Assembly (NCBI GenBank): GCA_904374465.1
Contig: CAJFFY010000032.1
Span: forward strand, 1 to 61,124
Reading direction: 5' to 3'
Origin: an uncultured Subdoligranulum sp.
GTDB taxonomy: Bacteria > Bacillota > Clostridia > Oscillospirales > Ruminococcaceae
DNA: 61,124 nt
How positions within the stretch are numbered: the stretch's first letter is position 1; each line of letters starts with the position of its first letter. Under the pieces are notes generated by a model that ran no database searches, was not told where the DNA came from, and worked only from the letters and a program-made list of their open reading frames with translations. Below, in pieces: positions 1-7,389 of this stretch. Position numbers and translations under genes: made by a program.

Positions 1-351
1 TACCTGATCGAGGAGACCAAGGGCCGCTTCCCCACCTGGCTGGCCCCCACCCAGGTCAAGGTGCTGCCCGTCAGCGAAAAGACGCTGGACTACGCCCGCG
101 AGGTCACCGACAAGCTGAAGGCCGCCGGCATCCGCGTCGTGCTGGATGAGTCCAACGAGAAGATCGGCTACAAGATCCGCCAGGCCCAGCAGGTGGACCG
201 TGCTCCCTATATGCTGGTGCTGGGCGCCAAGGAAGTGGAAGCCGGCAACATCAGCGTGCGCAACCGCCAGGGCGAGACCACGACGATGGATCTGGACGGC
301 TTCATCGCCCACGTGGAGGACGACATCCGCAACAAGACCTTCAACGTCTGA
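1..351 (+). CDS. thrS: Threonyl-tRNA synthetase, C-terminal part (5' truncated by window edge)
   Basis: The reading frame is open from base 1 and ends at a TGA at 349-351, leaving 116 residues. It reads as the end of a class II threonyl-tRNA synthetase: a WLAPTQVKVLPV segment begins the C-terminal anticodon-binding domain. It is followed by the alternating beta-alpha fold, with VLDESNEKIGYKIR and APYMLVLGAKE typical of the HGTP anticodon-binding domain. The enzyme charges tRNA-Thr in the cytoplasm. The catalytic core and editing domain lie outside the window. A strong terminator follows 22 bases after the stop. Confidence 0.95.
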   Translation, partial: YLIEETKGRFPTWLAPTQVKVLPVSEKTLDYAREVTDKLKAAGIRVVLDESNEKIGYKIRQAQQVDRAPYMLVLGAKEVEAGNISVRNRQGETTTMDLDGFIAHVEDDIRNKTFNV

Positions 352-373
352 TCGGCCGAAAACGCATTTATCA

Positions 374-403
374 TGGAAGGACCACACGGTCCTTCCATTT
401 TTT
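374..403 (+). terminator. Intrinsic terminator of thrS
   Basis: A perfect 10-bp stem (TGGAAGGACC / GGTCCTTCCA) with an ACAC loop is followed by six T residues. It lies directly after thrS and isolates it from pnuC. Confidence 0.93.
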
Positions 404-409
404 GTCGGC

Positions 410-438
410 TTGACTTTCCCGTCCGGGTATGCTATCAT
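410..438 (+). promoter_or_regulatory. Sigma-A-type promoter of pnuC
   Basis: TTGACT at 410-415 and TATCAT at 433-438 are separated by 17 bp. Transcription would start near 445, giving a leader of about 115 bases before the pnuC start codon. Confidence 0.75.
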
Positions 439-444
439 AGCTTC

Positions 445-545
445 GCAACTGAATAGAAACAAACTGCCACCGGGTAGTGTAATGCATAACGCATTCGTCT
501 GCACATCGTTAGGTCTTGGAAGATGTGCATACGGATGCTTTTTTT
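445..545 (+). promoter_or_regulatory. Structured pnuC leader with terminator and competing antiterminator (candidate riboswitch)
   Basis: The leader ends in a long intrinsic terminator at 491-545: GCATTCGT pairs with ACGGATGC and, inside it, TGCACATC pairs with GATGTGCA, followed by seven T. Upstream, AATGC at 481-485 can pair with GCATT at 491-495, which would dismantle the 5' arm of the terminator. A further 6-bp hairpin lies nearby (ACTGCC, loop ACCG, GGTAGT). This is the arrangement of a transcriptional riboswitch or attenuator. The gene suggests an NAD-related or nicotinamide-related ligand, but no aptamer consensus could be matched by eye. Confidence 0.65.
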
Positions 546-558
546 CGGGGGTTTTGCC

Positions 559-1248
559 ATGCTTTCTAAACTGAACTATTTTTCCAAAGCCGAATGGACG
601 CTGTGGATCAGTTCGGTACTGCTCATTGTGGGCACCTTTGTACTGTTCCACCAGACCGACTATCTGTCTTTGGCGGCATCGCTCATCGGCGCCACCTCGC
701 TGATCCTCAACGCCAAGGGTAATCCCTTGGGGCTGGTACTGGGCATCGCTTTCAGCCTGCTGTACGGGTATATCTCCTACACCTTCTCCTATTACGGGGA
801 GATGCTCACCTATCTGGGTATGACTGCCCCCATGTCCCTGTATGCGCTGGGCTGCTGGCTGCGCCATCCTTCCGGCGCAGGCCGGGCCGAGGTGAAGGTG
901 GGCAGCATCTCCCGCCGGGAAGCCTTGCTTGCCCTGGTGCTCAGCGCGGTGGTCACGGTAGTATTCTACTTTATCCTGAAAGCGTTCGGCACTGCCAACC
1001 TGCTGCCCAGCACCATCTCGGTCACCACCAGTTTCCTGGCCGTCTATCTCACCGCCCGGCGCAGTCCTCTGTTTGCGGTGGCCTACGCTGCCAACGATCT
1101 GGTGCTCATTGTGCTGTGGGGTCTGGCCGTGCTGGAGGACCCCTCCTACCTTTCGGTGGTGGTCTGCTTCGTGATGTTTTTCGCCAACGATGTGTACGGC
1201 TTTATCAACTGGTCGCGGATGCGGCGGCGGCAGGCTGCAGCGGCGTGA
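559..1248 (+). CDS. pnuC: PnuC-family nicotinamide mononucleotide/riboside (vitamin) transporter
   Basis: The 229-residue protein has about seven hydrophobic segments and PnuC hallmarks: KGNPLGLVLGIAFSLLYGYISY early in the chain and YAANDLVLIVLWGLAVLEDP near the C-terminus. PnuC proteins move nicotinamide riboside, or in relatives thiamine or riboflavin, across the membrane by facilitated diffusion, driven by intracellular phosphorylation. The ATG at 559 was chosen because an upstream in-frame ATG at 523 lies inside the leader terminator. The gene stands alone between terminators, and its structured leader suggests control by a vitamin or cofactor. The exact substrate cannot be read from the sequence. 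Confidence 0.88.
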   Translation: MLSKLNYFSKAEWTLWISSVLLIVGTFVLFHQTDYLSLAASLIGATSLILNAKGNPLGLVLGIAFSLLYGYISYTFSYYGEMLTYLGMTAPMSLYALGCWLRHPSGAGRAEVKVGSISRREALLALVLSAVVTVVFYFILKAFGTANLLPSTISVTTSFLAVYLTARRSPLFAVAYAANDLVLIVLWGLAVLEDPSYLSVVVCFVMFFANDVYGFINWSRMRRRQAAAA

Positions 1249-1251
1249 TCC

Positions 1252-1281
1252 AACGGGCGGGGCGTTTGCTCCGCCCGTTTT
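1252..1281 (+). terminator. Intrinsic terminator of pnuC
   Basis: AACGGGCGG pairs with CCGCCCGTT across a 10-base loop, followed by a short T run. It lies four bases after the pnuC stop. Confidence 0.85.
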
Positions 1282-1307
1282 GTGTTGTGGGGCAGGCAGG
1301 GGCTGTG

Positions 1308-1336
1308 TTGTATTTTCGCGGGTATTGTGGTAAAAT
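1308..1336 (+). promoter_or_regulatory. Sigma-A-type promoter of the surface-polysaccharide operon
   Basis: TTGTAT at 1308-1313 and TAAAAT at 1331-1336 are spaced by 17 bp. The predicted start lies about 35 bases before the wzm start codon. It is the only strong promoter seen before the 10.8-kb collinear gene set that follows. Confidence 0.7.
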
Positions 1337-1379
1337 GTAGTATCTATTGGTATGCAATTTTAAAAGGAAAAGGTGCCCT

Positions 1380-2258
1380 ATGGCTGAAAACATCCAAACT
1401 TCCCGCCCGGCCGATGACGGCTGGACGACGGTGATCCGCCCCCGCAGCGGATGGTTCGACATCAACCTGAAAGAACTGTGGCAGTACCGCGACCTGACCC
1501 TGATGTTCGTCAAGCGCAACTTCACGGTGCTGTACAAGCAGACCATCCTGGGCCCCGCCTGGATTCTTTTGAATCCGCTGATCACCACCCTGATCTTCAA
1601 TGTGGTGTTCGGCAACATGGCGGGCATGCCCACCGACGGCGTGCCGGGTTTCCTTTTTTATATGGCCGGCAACACCGTCTGGACCTTCTTTGCCAACTGT
1701 GTCAACAATACGGCCAACACCTTCGTGACCAACTCCCAGGTGTTCGGCAAGGTATATTTTCCCCGGCTGACCATGCCGGTGAGCCAGGTGCTGACGAGCT
1801 TAATCAACTTTCTGATCCAGGCTGCGATGTTCCTGTGCTTCTGGGTTTATTTCTTTGCCACCGGCTCCGATGTGCATTTCACTTTGTGGACGCTGGCACT
1901 GCCGCTGGTCATCCTGCAGGTCATGCTGCTGGGTTTGGGCGTCGGCATCATCGTTTCGTCTTTGACCACCAAATACCGGGACCTGGCCATTGCCGTGGGA
2001 TTCGGCGTACAGCTCTGGATGTACGCCTCCCCCGTGGTCTATCCCCTCTCCATGCTGGACGAAAGTCCCCGCCTGAAGGTGCTGGTTCAGCTCAACCCCA
2101 TGACTGCCCCCATTGAGGTGTTCCGCGCGGCCACCTTGGGCACCGGCAGCGTTTCGGCCGGCGCTATCCTGTACAGCGTGATCCTCACACTGGCAGCCCT
2201 GGTGCTGGGTGTGGTGCTGTTCAGCCGCATTGAAAAAACCTTTATGGATACCGTGTAA
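1380..2258 (+). CDS. wzm: ABC-2 type polysaccharide exporter, permease subunit (Wzm/TagG family)
   Basis: The 292-residue integral membrane protein has an amphipathic N-terminal stretch (LKELWQYRDLTLMFVKRNF) and six predicted membrane helices. Both are typical of permeases that export O-antigen, teichoic acid or capsule-like glycans. The segments YKQTILGPAWILLNPL and YASPVVYPLSML are characteristic of this family. It would form the channel with the ATPase encoded 12 bases downstream. The ATG at 1380 is preceded by AAAGGAAAAGG; an upstream in-frame ATG at 1347 lacks a ribosome binding site. Context indicates export of an undecaprenyl-linked glycan built by the genes that follow. Confidence 0.93.
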   Translation: MAENIQTSRPADDGWTTVIRPRSGWFDINLKELWQYRDLTLMFVKRNFTVLYKQTILGPAWILLNPLITTLIFNVVFGNMAGMPTDGVPGFLFYMAGNTVWTFFANCVNNTANTFVTNSQVFGKVYFPRLTMPVSQVLTSLINFLIQAAMFLCFWVYFFATGSDVHFTLWTLALPLVILQVMLLGLGVGIIVSSLTTKYRDLAIAVGFGVQLWMYASPVVYPLSMLDESPRLKVLVQLNPMTAPIEVFRAATLGTGSVSAGAILYSVILTLAALVLGVVLFSRIEKTFMDTV

Positions 2259-2270
2259 GGAGGGGCGCAG

Positions 2271-3554
2271 ATGAACACAACCGAAAAACGCCCCGTCATC
2301 CAGGTCACGGGGCTGAAAAAGCAATACAAGCTCGGGCAGATCGGCGGCGGCACGCTGACCCACGACCTGCAGAGCTGGTGGGCCCGGGTCCGCGGCAAGG
2401 AGGACCCCAACACCGTCATCGGCACCGACCAGCGGCTCTTCGGCCAGACCTTCATGGCCCTCAACGGCGTGGACCTGACAGTCTACCAGGGGGAGGCCCT
2501 GGGCATCATCGGCCGCAACGGCGCCGGCAAATCCACCCTGCTGAAACTGCTCTCCCGCATCACCGCCCCTACCGAGGGCGAGATCCGCATCCGGGGACGG
2601 GTGGCTTCCATGCTGGAGGTGGGCACCGGGTTCAACAACGAGATGACCGGCCGGGAAAACATCTATATGAACGGTGCCATCCTGGGCATGACCCGGGCAG
2701 AGATCGACGCCAAACTGCCCCAGATCATCGAATTTTCCGAGTGCGGGGACTTCATCGACACCCCCGTCAAGCGGTATTCCAGCGGCATGTTCGTCAAGCT
2801 GGCCTTCGCCGTGGCGGCCCATCTGGACAGCGAGATCATGGTCATGGACGAGGTCCTGGCCGTGGGCGATATGAAATTCCAGCAGAAATGTCTGGGCAAG
2901 ATGAGCGACGTGGCCAACCAGGACGGCCGCACCGTCCTCTACGTCAGCCACAACATGAGCACCATCCGCCAGCTGTGCAACCGCTGCATCGTGCTGGACA
3001 CGGGCAAGGTCATCTTTGACGGCGACGTGGAGCAGGCCATTGCCATCTATATGGACACCACCGACGTGAATGTGGTCCACTACGACCTGGCCGATGTGGC
3101 CCGGATGACCGGCAGCGCCGGCAAACGGTTCCGGCTGGAAACGCTGGACTTCGTGGGCAAGGAATCCAGCGTCTTTGCGGACACCGAAAAGATGCGGATC
3201 AAGATCACCTGGCGTGTGGCCGAGCCCTTTGCAGGCATCCACATGAAGATGAACCTGCACGCCCGGGATTCCACACCGGTGGGCATCACCCACCCCGTGG
3301 ACCTGGGGGCCGCCGAACCCGGCAAACTCTACACCACGGTGTTTGAATTTGACCCAAGCCTGCTGGGTGAGGGACAATACTACTTCTACCTGGATATTTT
3401 TGACGGCGCACTGCGCCAGGCGGTCTGCCTGGACAAGCCTGTGACAGAATTTGCCTTTGAGGTGACCAACAGCGACCTGACCATGCCCGAATGGGCCTCC
3501 GGCTGGGGCCGCATCCACTTCCCGCCCGTCAAACTGCTGGAGGCGGATGTATGA
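2271..3554 (+). CDS. wzt: ABC-type polysaccharide exporter, ATPase subunit with C-terminal glycan-binding domain (Wzt)
   Basis: This 427-residue protein starts with a nucleotide-binding domain: Walker A GRNGAGKST at residues 81-89, signature YSSGM at 169-173, and Walker B IMVMDEVLAVGD at about 189-200. Residues from about 260 to the end form a separate beta-rich domain like the Wzt C-terminal domain, which in O-antigen exporters binds the modified non-reducing end of the glycan before export. Energy from ATP drives translocation through Wzm. A C-terminal recognition domain implies the exported glycan carries a specific terminal residue. The keto-sugar acid proposed from the next genes is a plausible candidate (inference). 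It overlaps the next gene by 4 bases (ATGA). Confidence 0.93.
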   Translation: MNTTEKRPVIQVTGLKKQYKLGQIGGGTLTHDLQSWWARVRGKEDPNTVIGTDQRLFGQTFMALNGVDLTVYQGEALGIIGRNGAGKSTLLKLLSRITAPTEGEIRIRGRVASMLEVGTGFNNEMTGRENIYMNGAILGMTRAEIDAKLPQIIEFSECGDFIDTPVKRYSSGMFVKLAFAVAAHLDSEIMVMDEVLAVGDMKFQQKCLGKMSDVANQDGRTVLYVSHNMSTIRQLCNRCIVLDTGKVIFDGDVEQAIAIYMDTTDVNVVHYDLADVARMTGSAGKRFRLETLDFVGKESSVFADTEKMRIKITWRVAEPFAGIHMKMNLHARDSTPVGITHPVDLGAAEPGKLYTTVFEFDPSLLGEGQYYFYLDIFDGALRQAVCLDKPVTEFAFEVTNSDLTMPEWASGWGRIHFPPVKLLEADV

Positions 3555-4531
3555 AGCCCAATCTGTATGTCTGCCACACGGCCTACCAGGTGCTCGTAGA
3601 CCTGCTGCGGGCCGGCCGCGCGGAAGGAAAGCCTCATACCATGGTGCTTTCCGCCGCCGTGGCCGCCGCCGAAGCGCTTTGCCGGCGGCTGGATGACACC
3701 GGTGTTGTGTGCACGGTGCTGGTGGACGAAACCCGCTGGCCCGGTACCGTCACGGGGCCGCTGGCCTCCCTGCGTGCCCGCCGCGCCTTTGAAAAACTGT
3801 GCGGCTGGAAGCTGAACGTCGAGCAGTACCGGAATATCTATATTCACAACGACTGGAGCGTACTGGGCCGCTACCTGCAGGACTGCCACGCCGGATACAT
3901 CCTCTGCGAGGATACCTTCGGCAGCACCCTGGGACCCGACCAGCACCTGGTCACCGACCAGCGTGCCTTGCCGGATTTTTCCGTCCGGCAGAAAAGCGGC
4001 AAGGGATACCTCTATTGGGGGGACAGCCCCTGGTGCAAGCGGGTGGAAAGTGAAGACGCCGCCCGCTGCACACTGTTCGGTCCCGAAAAACTGGTCACCG
4101 ACAGCAAGGGTGCGTTGTTGGCTTCCCTGTCTGACGCCGAAAAGGCCATGGTGCGCAGTGTGTTTCTGACCCAGCCGCTGCCCGACCATGCCGAGGGCGC
4201 CACCCTGCTGCTGCCCCGCAGCTTTGTGGCAGACGGTCTTTTGACTCAGGAGCGGCAGGATGCCATGTTCCGGGCCGTGGCGGCCCGCTACACGGTGGGG
4301 CCGTTGTTTATCAAGACCCATCCCCGGGATACCACCGATTACCGGGCCCTGTTCCCCGACGCGGTGATTCTGGAGCGGACCATGCCCAGCGAAGTGCTGA
4401 ATTTCTGTCTGCCCTTCACCTTCCGCCGGGCCGTGACCGTGCAGAGTTTTGTGCTGCGCGGCTTTACGGCAGCGGAAGAAAAGATTTTGCTTACCCTGGA
4501 AGAAGCCCAGGCGCTGATTCCGGAAAAATAA
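3551..4531 (+). CDS. GT52-like glycosyltransferase (sialyl/polysialyltransferase-like)
   Basis: The 326-residue protein opens with NLYVCHTAYQVLV, which resembles the N-terminal CHTxxQ segment of glycosyltransferase family 52 (bacterial sialyltransferases and polysialyltransferase-like proteins). A later FIKTHPRDTTDYRALFPD segment fits the donor-site KxHPRD pattern of such enzymes, and EVLNF follows. Family members transfer sugar from CMP-activated donors. The neighbouring CMP-sugar synthetase gene makes the same donor class likely here. It overlaps wzt by 4 bases and precedes kdsB by 44. Identification is by motif resemblance only. A plain GT-B transferase of another family remains possible. 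Confidence 0.62.
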   Translation: MKPNLYVCHTAYQVLVDLLRAGRAEGKPHTMVLSAAVAAAEALCRRLDDTGVVCTVLVDETRWPGTVTGPLASLRARRAFEKLCGWKLNVEQYRNIYIHNDWSVLGRYLQDCHAGYILCEDTFGSTLGPDQHLVTDQRALPDFSVRQKSGKGYLYWGDSPWCKRVESEDAARCTLFGPEKLVTDSKGALLASLSDAEKAMVRSVFLTQPLPDHAEGATLLLPRSFVADGLLTQERQDAMFRAVAARYTVGPLFIKTHPRDTTDYRALFPDAVILERTMPSEVLNFCLPFTFRRAVTVQSFVLRGFTAAEEKILLTLEEAQALIPEK

Positions 4532-4538
4532 TCTATCT

Positions 4539-4575
4539 TTGGGCGGCCTTGCCGCCCAATGCAGGAGGTACCTCC
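4539..4575 (+). other. Intercistronic hairpin and self-complementary ribosome binding site before the cytidylyltransferase gene
   Basis: TTGGGCGG at 4539-4546 pairs perfectly with CCGCCCAA at 4552-4559, without a T-tract, so it is not an obvious terminator. The following ribosome binding site lies in a 12-base palindrome (GGAGGTACCTCC, 4564-4575) directly touching the ATG. The structures may set the translation ratio within the operon. Confidence 0.5.
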
Positions 4576-5310
4576 ATGAAAACGATCGCTGTGATTCCCG
4601 CGCGGTACGCCAGTACCCGTATGCCCGGCAAGCCCCTGGCCGATGTGCTGGGCAAGCCGATGATCTGGTGGGTCTACCAGGCCGCCAAAGCCTGCCCCAA
4701 GCTGGACGATGTGCTGATTGCCACCGACGACGAACGGATTGCCGACGCCTGCCGGCAGTACGACATGCAGTATCTGATGACCAGCGCCGACCACGACACC
4801 CCCACCGGGCGCATCTGGGAGGTCAGCACCAAGGTGGACGCCGACCTCTACCTGCAGCTGATGGGCGACGAACCGCTGGTGAATCCGGCAGCCTTCGACC
4901 TGATTTTGCCCGACGCTCTGCCGGAAGATCCCTACTACGTGGCGGTGCTGACCAACGTGATGGATCATCCGGCCGACGTCATCGACTTTTCCAACCAGAA
5001 AGTCGTCACCAATGCGGCGCGGGAAATCCTGCTGATCTCCCGCAGTCCCATCCCCTACCCCAAAGGAACCCTGGACTTTGAGTACGAGAAGGTGACCGGC
5101 ATCCAGCTGTACAGCAAGCAGGCGCTGGCCTTCTACCACGAGACCCCCAAGTCCATCTTGGAGAAGGCGGAAGAAAACGACATGATGCGGTTTATTGAGA
5201 ACGGCCACAAGGTGCACGCCATTGTGAGCCCCTACAAGACGGTCAGCGTGGACACCCCCAAGGATCTGGCACTGGTCAACGAGATTTTAAAGGAGAAACA
5301 CCATGCCTGA
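4576..5310 (+). CDS. KdsB-like CMP-sugar acid (CMP-Kdo type) cytidylyltransferase
   Basis: The 244-residue enzyme shows the family signature IPARYASTRMPGKPLADVLGKP at the N-terminus, followed by VLIATDDERIADAC, HDTPTGRI and LQLMGDEPLVNP. All of these align with CMP-Kdo synthetases (KdsB), which couple CTP with a 2-keto-3-deoxy sugar acid to give the CMP-sugar and pyrophosphate. A canonical Kdo role is unlikely because this looks like a Gram-positive without lipopolysaccharide. The sugar acid may be Kdo, Kdn or another ulosonic acid. The ATG at 4576 has GGAGG seven bases upstream. It overlaps the aldolase gene by 8 bases. Confidence 0.85.
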   Translation: MKTIAVIPARYASTRMPGKPLADVLGKPMIWWVYQAAKACPKLDDVLIATDDERIADACRQYDMQYLMTSADHDTPTGRIWEVSTKVDADLYLQLMGDEPLVNPAAFDLILPDALPEDPYYVAVLTNVMDHPADVIDFSNQKVVTNAAREILLISRSPIPYPKGTLDFEYEKVTGIQLYSKQALAFYHETPKSILEKAEENDMMRFIENGHKVHAIVSPYKTVSVDTPKDLALVNEILKEKHHA

Positions 5311-6862
5311 TATCAAACTGCTGGATTGCACGCTGCGCGACGGCGGCTACATCAACGACTGGAACTGGGGCTTCGGCTCCGCCCGGCGGATCATCCAGTC
5401 CCTGACCCGGGCCGGTACCGATCTGGTGGAAGTGGGCTTTCTGCGCAATGTGGAGGGCTACAACCCCGATGTGACGGTCTGCAACACCATCGAGGAGCTC
5501 AACCGCCTGCTGCCCCCCGAGGGCCAGCGCGGCCATACCATGTATTCCGGCATGGCCATGCGCTCCAACTACGACATTGCCAAACTGAGCCCCTACGACG
5601 GCCACGGCATCGAAGTCATCCGCATCACCGCCCATGACTACGACATCCGGGACGGCATGGATTTTGCCCGTGAGGTCAAGGCCCGGGGCTACAAACTGTC
5701 CATCAACCCCATCAACATCATGGGCTACGCCGACAAGGACCTGCTGTGGATTTTTGACCAGGTCAACGCCATCCACCCGTGGCAATTCTCCATTGTGGAC
5801 ACCTTCGGCAGCATGCGCCGCCGGGATCTGGAACGGATTGTGTCGCTGGCCGACCACAACCTGGCCCCCGACATACGTCTGGGCCTGCACCTGCACGAGA
5901 ACATGGCCCTGAGCTTCTGCCTGGCCCAGGAATTCATGGACCGGCCCATGCTGCGGGACAAAACGGTGGATGCCAGCCTGATGGGCATGGGTCGTGCCCC
6001 CGGCAACCTGCCCATCGAACTGGTGGCCGACTACCGCAATGAGACCGGCAACTGCCACTATGACCTGGACGAGATCATGGACGCCATCCAGGACCACATC
6101 GCTCCCATCAAGGGCGAGAGCCAGTGGGGCTACACCCCGGCCTACTTCCTGTCGGCCCGGTTCAACCTCCACCGCAACTACGCCGAGCATCTGCTGAACA
6201 AGGGCGATCTGACCAACCGGGACATCAACCACATCCTGGCGGCCATCGACGACAGCAAAAAGACGGTTTTTGATGCCGCCTACGCCGACAAACTCTACAC
6301 CGAGTACCGCAACCGCCGTACCGACGACGCAGCCGCTCTGGCCGCTTTGCAGACCGCCTTCGGCGGCAAGCGGGTGCTGGTGCTGGCCCCCGGCGCCTCC
6401 CTGGCCACCGCGGAAGGCCGTGCCGCCGTACAGGCTGCCGGCGCCGATGTGACCGTTTCGGCCAACTTCGTGCCGGATTTTGTGCAGCCGGACTATGCCT
6501 TCTTCACCAATGCCAAGCGCTTTGATGAGGAGGCCGTCTATCCCTGCCCGGTGATTCTGACCAGCAACCTGCGGGCCGACACCGCGGCCACCGTGGTCAA
6601 CTATGACCGGTTGGCCGGCACCGATGCCCAGGGCGGCAACAGCGTACTGATGCTGCTGCGGCTGCTGCGGCTGTGCGGCGCGTCCGAGGTGCTGCTGGCC
6701 GGTGCCGACGGCTACCGTGCGGGCACCCCCGCCTACGCCGACGCAGGCCTGCACACCCACACCGGGCGCGGCGACGCCTACAACGCCCAGGTGGCCGGCG
6801 CCATCCGGGCTGCCGGGCTGCCTGTGCAGTTTGTAACCCCCAGCGAATACGAAAGGGTTTAA
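5303..6862 (+). CDS. DRE-TIM (HMGL-like) aldolase fused to a C-terminal Rossmann-like domain
   Basis: The N-terminal ~300 residues form an HMGL-like TIM barrel. LLDCTLRDGGY at residues 6-16 is the DRE catalytic and metal motif, and LHLHEN near residues 195-200 supplies the paired metal-binding histidines. It most resembles 4-hydroxy-2-oxovalerate aldolases, which join or split pyruvate and an aldehyde. From about residue 350 a different domain begins (RVLVLAPGASLA, FVPDFVQPDYAFFTNAKRF, VLLAGADGY). It recalls DUF115/MptE-like or GT42-like Rossmann domains, but its role is unknown. Between kdsB-like and kdsC-like genes, the inferred role is to make a 2-keto-3-deoxy sugar acid (phosphate) from pyruvate and a sugar aldehyde. 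This is a hypothesis. Confidence 0.75.
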   Translation: MPDIKLLDCTLRDGGYINDWNWGFGSARRIIQSLTRAGTDLVEVGFLRNVEGYNPDVTVCNTIEELNRLLPPEGQRGHTMYSGMAMRSNYDIAKLSPYDGHGIEVIRITAHDYDIRDGMDFAREVKARGYKLSINPINIMGYADKDLLWIFDQVNAIHPWQFSIVDTFGSMRRRDLERIVSLADHNLAPDIRLGLHLHENMALSFCLAQEFMDRPMLRDKTVDASLMGMGRAPGNLPIELVADYRNETGNCHYDLDEIMDAIQDHIAPIKGESQWGYTPAYFLSARFNLHRNYAEHLLNKGDLTNRDINHILAAIDDSKKTVFDAAYADKLYTEYRNRRTDDAAALAALQTAFGGKRVLVLAPGASLATAEGRAAVQAAGADVTVSANFVPDFVQPDYAFFTNAKRFDEEAVYPCPVILTSNLRADTAATVVNYDRLAGTDAQGGNSVLMLLRLLRLCGASEVLLAGADGYRAGTPAYADAGLHTHTGRGDAYNAQVAGAIRAAGLPVQFVTPSEYERV

Positions 6863-6865
6863 AGT

Positions 6866-7375
6866 ATGATTCGAGTTTTGGTTCTGGATGTGGACGGCAC
6901 GCTGACCGACGGCGGCATCTACTATGATTCCACCGGCAACGAGGTGAAAAAGTTTGCCGCCAAGGACGGCGCCGGGCTTCTGATTGCCCACGCTGCCGGC
7001 ATCCGGGTGGTGATCTGCACCGGACGGGAATGCGAAGCGGTCCGCCGCCGCGCTTCCGACCTGAAAATCACCGATATTTACCAGAACGTGGGCAAAAAAG
7101 CCCCCTTTCTGGAGCGCTTTTTTGCCGAGAACGGCTATGCCAAAGAGGAGATTGCCTACTGCGGTGACGACATCAACGACCTGGCGGCCATGAACCTGTG
7201 CGGCTTTGTGGCCTGCCCGGCGGACGCCACCGACCTGATCCTGGACCGGGCCGACTATGTGTGTGCCCGGCGTGGCGGCGAAGGTGCCGTGCGGGAAGCC
7301 GTACAGAAGATTTTGCAGGAGGACGGGCGCTGGAAGGCTGCCGTACAGGCCACCTTTGGCGTACCGCTGGATTGA
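6866..7375 (+). CDS. KdsC-like HAD phosphatase (ulosonic acid phosphate phosphatase)
   Basis: The 169-residue protein matches the small cap-less HAD family of KdsC. The nucleophile motif is LDVDGTLTDG with Asp8 and Asp10. VVICTGR carries the motif II Thr, and AYCGDDINDLAAM near residues 97-108 gives motif IV. KdsC and its sialic relatives remove the phosphate from 3-deoxy-2-keto sugar acid phosphates before CMP activation. It begins three bases after the aldolase stop. Placement beside the aldolase and the cytidylyltransferase supports a three-step pathway. The substrate is inferred from this context. Confidence 0.87.
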   Translation: MIRVLVLDVDGTLTDGGIYYDSTGNEVKKFAAKDGAGLLIAHAAGIRVVICTGRECEAVRRRASDLKITDIYQNVGKKAPFLERFFAENGYAKEEIAYCGDDINDLAAMNLCGFVACPADATDLILDRADYVCARRGGEGAVREAVQKILQEDGRWKAAVQATFGVPLD

Positions 7376-7389
7376 ACCGGAGGAAGCCT

